Part shown: piece after piece, positions 22,040-27,689 of the stretch | How the letters are laid out: every line of letters starts with the position of its first letter | Position numbering within the stretch: position 1 is the stretch's first letter | DNA from: a virus | IMG/VR virus record: IMGVR_UViG_3300049811_000146 | Coordinates: 1 to 27,689 of that record | DNA: 27,689 bases | Strand: one strand, 5' to 3' | The notes under the pieces: generated by a model | The model's database searches: none | What the model was told of the DNA's origin: nothing | Seen by the model: only the letters and a program-made list of their open reading frames with translations | Made by a program: the position numbers and the translations under genes

Positions 22040-24685
22040 ATGGACGTATTTCAAATCTATCAAAGATATCAGAACGATAAAAAAGGTTTCGTTAATTATG
22101 TAATGGCTAATCAACCTCCTGGATCAACAATTGATAGGAAATTAGCTGAAAGTATGTGGGATGGTTTTAATCGATCATCATCAGTACAAACAAATAATAA
22201 TCAATTAAATGGTGCGTTTAGTAATAGTAGCAATATTTTCACTGCCCCATTAGAAATACTCTATGCTAACCAAAAAAGAGAATACCTTAAAGGTATTGAA
22301 CACGAAGAAGTTAAAATACAAGACGTACTTGATGTTGTCTTTGATGCGGAAGGTAAATTAAAGGGATTAAATCAAATTGCTTTTGATATTTTCAACAAGG
22401 CGAAGGATAATGCTAAATTATATTTTGAACAACAAACAGCATTACTAAGTCGTGTAAATAAGGAAATGGGTTTAACAGGTCAATTCTCTGAGGATTTTAG
22501 AGAAGAATTGACAAATGCAAATCCAAGATTATTACAATTAGGTATCGGATTTGAAGATTTAGCCCAATCCGCGATTGAGTTAGTTGAACAAACTGGTAGA
22601 TTTAATACTATAAATCAACAAACCTTTGAGAGGGCTGGAGAAATTGCTGGTGCATACGTCGGTGAATTGAGGGAACTTGTTAAAATGTATCCTGAATTTG
22701 AGAAGGTTGGGATTGGGGCTGCCGATGCTCAGGAAAGAATTGGTGATGCGGGTCAAAAGGCTTTAGAGCTAGGACTACGATCAAAAACTGTGACAAGAGA
22801 CTTAGCAGCAAATTTATCAAAATTAAATGAATATGGTTTTAAGAACGGTGTTGAGGGATTATCTCAGATGGTTCGAAAATCCGTTGAGTTTAGAATGAAC
22901 ATGGAATCCGTATTTACTATCGCGGATAAAGTATTGTCACCAGAAGGCGCAATAGAATTAAGCGCTAATTTACAGGTATTGGGTGGAGCTATTGGTGATT
23001 TTAATGATCCCTTAAAGTTAATGTATATGGCAACAAACAATGTTGAGGGATTACAAGATGCGTTGATCGGAGCAGCAAGTTCATTGGCAACATATAATGA
23101 CGAACAAGGCAGATTTGAAATTACTGGAGTAAATCTTAGAAGAGCCAAAGAAATGGCATCTCAATTAGGTATTTCTTATCAAGAATTAGCTAAGGGAGCA
23201 ATTTCGGCAGCAGAAAGAACCGCAGCAAGTACGGATTTAATGTTAAGGGGATTAACGTTATCACCAGAACAACAAGAGTTTCTAACAAACATTGCCCAAA
23301 TGAGGGATGGTAAAATGACCATCGAAATCAATAGTGAAAGATTAAGAAAGGCTCTTAATATCGAAGGTAATACAATTGCTTTAGAGAACCTAACTCAAGA
23401 AAACGCAAAAACTCTTTTAATGTATCAAGAAGAGTTTAAACAATTATCTCCGGAAGAGATTATCAGAAATCAGGCAACAAGTGTCATGAATATAGAACGT
23501 GATGTTGCGTTTTTGGCGGCATTGGCTAGAAATAGGGGAGGAAGGGCTTCGGAAGCGATATTCCAAGATGTCTTAAAGAAACAGTTTGGTTATAATACTA
23601 GGGATTTGTCGAATGTTGTGAATACCGTTGCAAAAGAAAATTCAGGTCAAGTTACTACCGTAATGGAAACAATGAAAGAATTTTTCGGTGTTGATAAATT
23701 TGCAACAACAAACTTAACTCCGAGATATAGAGAACTTACAAATGAACAACAAAATATAACCAATAATAATCAAAGAATTACACCACAGCAAGAAATTCCT
23801 AAAGAATTATCAATTAAGGCAAATATTGTAGAAAATAAAACACAACAGGAACAGACACAACATTTAGATAACATAAGACAAAATACATATGTGGCTTTAG
23901 GATTAAGTAAAGATTTAAATGAGAATATTAAAAATCAAAATATTCAAAATAAAAAACCTAATGTTGTTAATCAACCAAAAGTGGACGAAAAACCACCTAT
24001 AGTTCCTCCACCAGTAGTTAATCTTACCCCACCTGATAATGGACCAAAACAACTGTTTGATTACACTAAATCAAAAACTGAAACACAGGAAGCGTTTACT
24101 AATGCATTATTAAATAATAATAAAAAGATACCATCAATCGATCCAAAAAAAGATAATGAGGAAATATCAACATCGAAAGAAAATAAATCCAATCTTATCA
24201 AAATAGACGATTTCACCACAGATGTAATATTAACCGAAATGACAAGGATGGTTGATGAAAACATAAATGGTTTCGAAAATTTAGTTAAGAATAATAGTAA
24301 ACTAATTGAAGGTTACCATAAAGAATACGGTTTTGTAAGTGAAAAATTAAATGGATTTGAGGAAATCCCATCATATTTCGATCAAACATTTAAAAAGACA
24401 AACACGGTTGAAGTAGAAAACGACTATACCGATATTGTAAAAAACACAAAACAAAACAATTTTGTCACGAAAGATGATTTGGATAAGTATATGAAACCCA
24501 CAGAAAAAGTGGTTGAAAAGGAAACAACGAAAGTAAGTGACGGTAAGATAACCATTAAACATGATGTTAATGTAACCTCCCAACCAATTGTGGATGCTTT
24601 CAGTAGAGAAATATTAAAAAATCCTGATTTAGTTAAAAGTGCGTTTAATGTAGATCCGAGAGATTATTTATATGTAAATCCTTGA
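22040..24685 (+). CDS. Tail tape measure protein
   Basis: An 881-aa, mostly helical protein (T4 gp29: 590 aa) that sets tail length inside the tube. Evidence: size, place after the assembly-chaperone-type gene, and long alpha-helical stretches such as GIEHEEVKIQDVLDVVFDAE, ELVKMYPEFEKVGIGAADAQ, and GGAIGDFNDPLKLMYMATNN followed by GLQDALIGAASSLATY, which I associate with tape measure proteins of T4-like phages of Bacteroidetes. Residues about 575-730 are Asn/Gln/Pro-rich and low-complexity (NNNQRITPQQEIP, KPPIVPPPVVNLTPP), probably a flexible hinge before a conserved C-terminus (GKITIKHDVNVTSQPIVDAF). No transmembrane hydrophobic block or lysozyme domain was recognised. No frameshift is seen. 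Confidence 0.8.
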   Translation: MDVFQIYQRYQNDKKGFVNYVMANQPPGSTIDRKLAESMWDGFNRSSSVQTNNNQLNGAFSNSSNIFTAPLEILYANQKREYLKGIEHEEVKIQDVLDVVFDAEGKLKGLNQIAFDIFNKAKDNAKLYFEQQTALLSRVNKEMGLTGQFSEDFREELTNANPRLLQLGIGFEDLAQSAIELVEQTGRFNTINQQTFERAGEIAGAYVGELRELVKMYPEFEKVGIGAADAQERIGDAGQKALELGLRSKTVTRDLAANLSKLNEYGFKNGVEGLSQMVRKSVEFRMNMESVFTIADKVLSPEGAIELSANLQVLGGAIGDFNDPLKLMYMATNNVEGLQDALIGAASSLATYNDEQGRFEITGVNLRRAKEMASQLGISYQELAKGAISAAERTAASTDLMLRGLTLSPEQQEFLTNIAQMRDGKMTIEINSERLRKALNIEGNTIALENLTQENAKTLLMYQEEFKQLSPEEIIRNQATSVMNIERDVAFLAALARNRGGRASEAIFQDVLKKQFGYNTRDLSNVVNTVAKENSGQVTTVMETMKEFFGVDKFATTNLTPRYRELTNEQQNITNNNQRITPQQEIPKELSIKANIVENKTQQEQTQHLDNIRQNTYVALGLSKDLNENIKNQNIQNKKPNVVNQPKVDEKPPIVPPPVVNLTPPDNGPKQLFDYTKSKTETQEAFTNALLNNNKKIPSIDPKKDNEEISTSKENKSNLIKIDDFTTDVILTEMTRMVDENINGFENLVKNNSKLIEGYHKEYGFVSEKLNGFEEIPSYFDQTFKKTNTVEVENDYTDIVKNTKQNNFVTKDDLDKYMKPTEKVVEKETTKVSDGKITIKHDVNVTSQPIVDAFSREILKNPDLVKSAFNVDPRDYLYVNP

Positions 24686-24701
24686 ATTTTCAGAGATAAT
24701 C

Positions 24702-24708
24702 TATTTAT
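24702..24708 (+). promoter_or_regulatory. Putative TATTTAT promoter element for the gene at 24724
   Basis: CTATTTAT lies 15 nt before the ATG at 24724. A second TATTTAT at 24665-24671 is inside the tape measure gene and may be chance. Confidence 0.4.
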
Positions 24709-24723
24709 TATTAAAACTAATTA

Positions 24724-27689
24724 ATGCCATTAGATTTTAATTCGACGAAAGTTTTTAGAGATTTTATGTTAGGTAGGACATTGCAAGTACCCAATGGTCC
24801 ACAAACATTTACATCAACAAATTATATAGTACAAAATTTGACCGATTCACCCAACGTCGATCCTGGTGCTGTCGATACAAACCGACCTTTTGATTTATCT
24901 ATCCCACAAACATCTAACATATTCAAACCGTTGGAATATTTTGTTAAAGAAACTTTTGACACAATACCAAGAAGGGCTAATCTTTCGTTGTATTACGAGG
25001 GAACACCATATTTTAACGCGGAACATCATAGTTTAATCAGTATTATGTCAAATAGTAACTATGAAACAGAATCCGAGTTATTTAAATTCGCCGCCTCATA
25101 TATTAGGGATACAAATCAAAAAGGTCCTGTTTATGCGAGAATACAACAGAATTTATATACAGAAACTGCTGGTAGGGTAAGGATATTGGATGCTATTGAT
25201 GGTAATCTCGCAACCGCGGTAAACCTGTTGACAGGTAGAGAACCATTAATTGAATATGATTATAGTATTACTGTAAATCAGTCTTTAATTGGTAAAGGTG
25301 TAGATTTTTTACAAACTGTTGCTGGTGTTGAATTTCCTTGGGTGGAAATACCCGGAGATTATCTAACAAACCCATCTAATCCTCTTAACTACAGAAATTA
25401 TCCAAATACGTTTTTTGATAGAATTTTTAATGACACAACAAATGCGTTAGGTTCTTTATTTGGTATTAGAAAAAGATTTGAACCATCTAAAAAACCTTCA
25501 GATATTTTTATCGATTATATGGGTAGTGGACAAAGACAAAATTTGTTTAATTTATTAACCTTTTCCACATATGCACCAAATTACACCGCAGACGCAAGAA
25601 ACCAGCCAGTGAATTTAATGTTAGGATCAGATGCGCCAGAAACCATACAATATATTGGTAATGACAGGTCAAATGATGTTCGTTATGCAATGAATGATTT
25701 TAATGATCGACCTGTTAGAAGTAACTATTATTTAAGCTTATTATTCGACCCCGTACAAACAAAATTATTTGAAGGAAAGAAAAACGCGACCGATAATGGT
25801 GAAATTGGTGGTAGATTAACATGGATAAGTAGAAAATCCCAAAATAAGATCGGGGAAAACAACGAGCAATTTGAAAGTCAAAGATTTAATTTCGATAACT
25901 CACTATCAATCGGTCATGAATTCAGGGAAGATTCGATATTAGGAATTACTCAACAGATACTTGACACCATGCCAACCAATGCGGGTGAAGCAAGATCTCA
26001 TATCGCGAATGTAATTGACCAAACAAGTAGGATATTCAGGGAAGGTGATGTTTACATGTCTAGGGGGTCGGCAATAAAATACATTGACAAATATGGTGAA
26101 GAAACGGGTGTAGAGTATTGTAGAACATGGACAAAAGATAGACCATATTTTTCTCTTTCCGATACAATGAAAAGAGGAGGTAATATTAGAAAGTTTGAAG
26201 GATCTATTGTATCGGATCCTTGGAATTTAAATATTGCTCCAATGTCTAATGGGCAAAGAGGGTTTGATGGATCTACTAATATATTTGATGGTTATCCATT
26301 TGGTCCTGATAAAGACGGAAAAAGTTTTTATGCAAAGAAATATATGTTTTCAATTGAAAACCTGGCATGGAAAACCTCTAATCAACCCGGATTTACTGTT
26401 TTAGATTTACCATATTGCGAAAGAGGACCAAATGGAGGTAGAGTTATGTGGTTTCCACCATATGATTTAAAGGTTAATGAAAATATCTCAGCGAGATGGG
26501 AATCGAATTCTTTTTTAGGGAGACCCGAACCAATATATACATATCAAAATACCGAAAGAACAGGAACATTATCATTTAAAGTCGTTGTTGACCATCCAAG
26601 TATTTTAAATTTATTAATTAGAGAACTTTTCGGATCGATGTCAGAGGAAGAGGCAGATAATTACATTAACGCATTTTTTGCTGGATGTCAAGAAACAGAC
26701 TTCTATGATTTAATCAGAAAATATGTAACATTAGAACCAAGTGATATTGATTTAATAAAGAGATATTTAAATCAAGGTGGAGAACCTGAAGTGATAAGAA
26801 AATACAAAACAGTTTTAGAAGAGGTTGAGAAAAAAGAACCCGAATCTGTTAGTGTAAATACAACACCTAAAAAAGAAAAAATTAGTTTAAATACACAATT
26901 ATTTTTTGACAATGATGTACCAATGCCCGATTCTAAATTAGAATCTGATATTGAATATACTAGTTTATATAATTCATATTTGACAAAAAGATCAATTTAT
27001 GCATCACATCTTCAGGTGGATTTGACTACATTAAGTGGTTATACCGTAGATACTGTTACCATGAGAGACAAAAAAAACATCTACGGATCACCAGATCCAG
27101 TAAATGAGGATATTTCCGAACAAGTAAATAAGTTGACAACCTATTTTTCCTTATTAGAAAACAACTTTAATGAATATGTATCAAGAACAGATCAATTAAA
27201 AACAGATATTTCCCAAAAAATAGTCCAAAATATAACTATTGATGTTTCTTCCGCCACTTCATCGATAGCAACCGTTGATCACAATAAAAGATTATCCCTA
27301 AGAAGATCAAGTAGTTTAATAAAAGATTTCTTAAAAAGAATATCAAATAATAATGAAATACCTAATCTTGATAAATGGATAAAAACATTAACAAAAAATC
27401 AACCAGTAGAAACCTTAAACATAAGTGTAAGTTTAAAAGATCTCGGTTGGGTGGATATTGATGGCACAGTTAATATAAATGTTAAGAGTTATGGTGAAAC
27501 CAGTTCAGGAGCTTCAAATAATTCTTTAAATACGGATTGTAGAGGAAGAGACTTTTTTAAAGTTAGTAGATTAAATGTTGTTGCACCAGTATCTTTTTAT
27601 TGTAGAAGAGCAGAAATTTCCTTCTATTATGAAAAATCTGAGTTACCAAAACCACCAAATAATCCAAATCCAACTAGAGAATTACCCGC
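24724..27689 (+). CDS. Large tail/baseplate structural protein (3' end outside window)
   Basis: An open frame from the ATG at 24724 (MPLDFNSTKVFRDFMLGRTL) to the right edge: at least 988 residues without a stop. Features: a structural N-terminal half; near residues 575-625 the pattern FPPYDLKVNENISARWESNS followed by FLGRPEPIYTYQNTERTGTL and SFKVVVDHPSIL, which recurs in baseplate/tail proteins of large phages as I remember them; a charged linker (about 690-720, LEEVEKKEPE); a region rich in Ser and Lys; and near the edge a Cys-containing beta segment (LNVVAPVSFYCRRAEISFYY). Place after the tape measure fits a baseplate hub or wedge protein. I do not assign a specific T4 gene. Its own TATTTAT element precedes it. 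Confidence 0.7.
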   Translation, partial: MPLDFNSTKVFRDFMLGRTLQVPNGPQTFTSTNYIVQNLTDSPNVDPGAVDTNRPFDLSIPQTSNIFKPLEYFVKETFDTIPRRANLSLYYEGTPYFNAEHHSLISIMSNSNYETESELFKFAASYIRDTNQKGPVYARIQQNLYTETAGRVRILDAIDGNLATAVNLLTGREPLIEYDYSITVNQSLIGKGVDFLQTVAGVEFPWVEIPGDYLTNPSNPLNYRNYPNTFFDRIFNDTTNALGSLFGIRKRFEPSKKPSDIFIDYMGSGQRQNLFNLLTFSTYAPNYTADARNQPVNLMLGSDAPETIQYIGNDRSNDVRYAMNDFNDRPVRSNYYLSLLFDPVQTKLFEGKKNATDNGEIGGRLTWISRKSQNKIGENNEQFESQRFNFDNSLSIGHEFREDSILGITQQILDTMPTNAGEARSHIANVIDQTSRIFREGDVYMSRGSAIKYIDKYGEETGVEYCRTWTKDRPYFSLSDTMKRGGNIRKFEGSIVSDPWNLNIAPMSNGQRGFDGSTNIFDGYPFGPDKDGKSFYAKKYMFSIENLAWKTSNQPGFTVLDLPYCERGPNGGRVMWFPPYDLKVNENISARWESNSFLGRPEPIYTYQNTERTGTLSFKVVVDHPSILNLLIRELFGSMSEEEADNYINAFFAGCQETDFYDLIRKYVTLEPSDIDLIKRYLNQGGEPEVIRKYKTVLEEVEKKEPESVSVNTTPKKEKISLNTQLFFDNDVPMPDSKLESDIEYTSLYNSYLTKRSIYASHLQVDLTTLSGYTVDTVTMRDKKNIYGSPDPVNEDISEQVNKLTTYFSLLENNFNEYVSRTDQLKTDISQKIVQNITIDVSSATSSIATVDHNKRLSLRRSSSLIKDFLKRISNNNEIPNLDKWIKTLTKNQPVETLNISVSLKDLGWVDIDGTVNINVKSYGETSSGASNNSLNTDCRGRDFFKVSRLNVVAPVSFYCRRAEISFYYEKSELPKPPNNPNPTRELP

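Noticed and set aside
204-24708. T4 late promoters (TATAAATA) on the coding strand
   Set aside because: ATAAATA is found mostly on the strand opposite to the gene; reading it as a T4-type promoter would direct transcription away from most starts, so the coding-strand TATTTAT reading is preferred.
1-27689. tRNA genes, inteins or group I introns
   Set aside because: No cloverleaf, no intein motifs in the polymerase or other proteins, and the conserved genes read through without breaks despite the many homing-type nucleases.

Overview
The window looks like part of the genome of a T4-like contractile-tailed phage (myovirus). The DNA is strongly AT-rich. Most starts lack a clear Shine-Dalgarno sequence and have only A/T-rich leaders, and several proteins resemble, from memory, virion proteins of uncultured phages of Bacteroidetes, so a Bacteroidetes (flavobacterium-like) host is my best inference. 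No host gene, tRNA, integrase or CRISPR array was seen. Both ends of the window are cut inside genes.

Layout. 1-3145: the 5' part of a small minus-strand gene, then three plus-strand virion-type genes (a lectin-like beta-sandwich protein, a beta-helix/Thr-Pro/Cys-rich surface protein and a small conserved structural protein). 3233-6079: family B DNA polymerase (T4 gp43 type). 6091-9191: a minus-strand neck-type protein and a minus-strand SNF2-type helicase, with a 71-aa gene between them on the plus strand. 9242-11012: two plus-strand head-tail joining genes (gp14-like, gp15-like). 11014-11175: a small minus-strand gene. 11298-14156: tail sheath. 14245-18037: an invaded stretch with two large nuclease genes, one HNH-like zinc protein and a CTAG-rich 35-bp tandem repeat. 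18074-18562: tail tube. 18616-21117: two more nuclease genes. 21146-22025: gp26-like tail assembly protein plus an overlapping +1-frame ORF without an ATG. 22040-24685: tape measure. 24724 to the end: a large tail/baseplate protein.

With the nuclease genes removed, the order sheath - tube - assembly chaperone - tape measure - baseplate is that of a standard contractile tail module. About 6.9 kb of putative selfish nuclease genes lies inside it, on both sides of the 489-bp tube gene. Three of these proteins (14245, 16493 and 19528) share a C-terminal pair of domains: a Vsr-like nuclease followed by what reads as a Mom/GNAT-like acyltransferase fold. This fusion is the strongest candidate for an undescribed system here.

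Regulation. The heptamer TATTTAT, usually as ATATTTAT, lies on the coding strand 4-39 nt upstream of thirteen starts on both strands. It precedes virion genes and several nuclease genes and is absent before the DNA polymerase. I propose it as the core of a late-type promoter. At 18616 it lies within a 12-bp hairpin that holds the start codon, an arrangement like that controlling I-TevI in T4.
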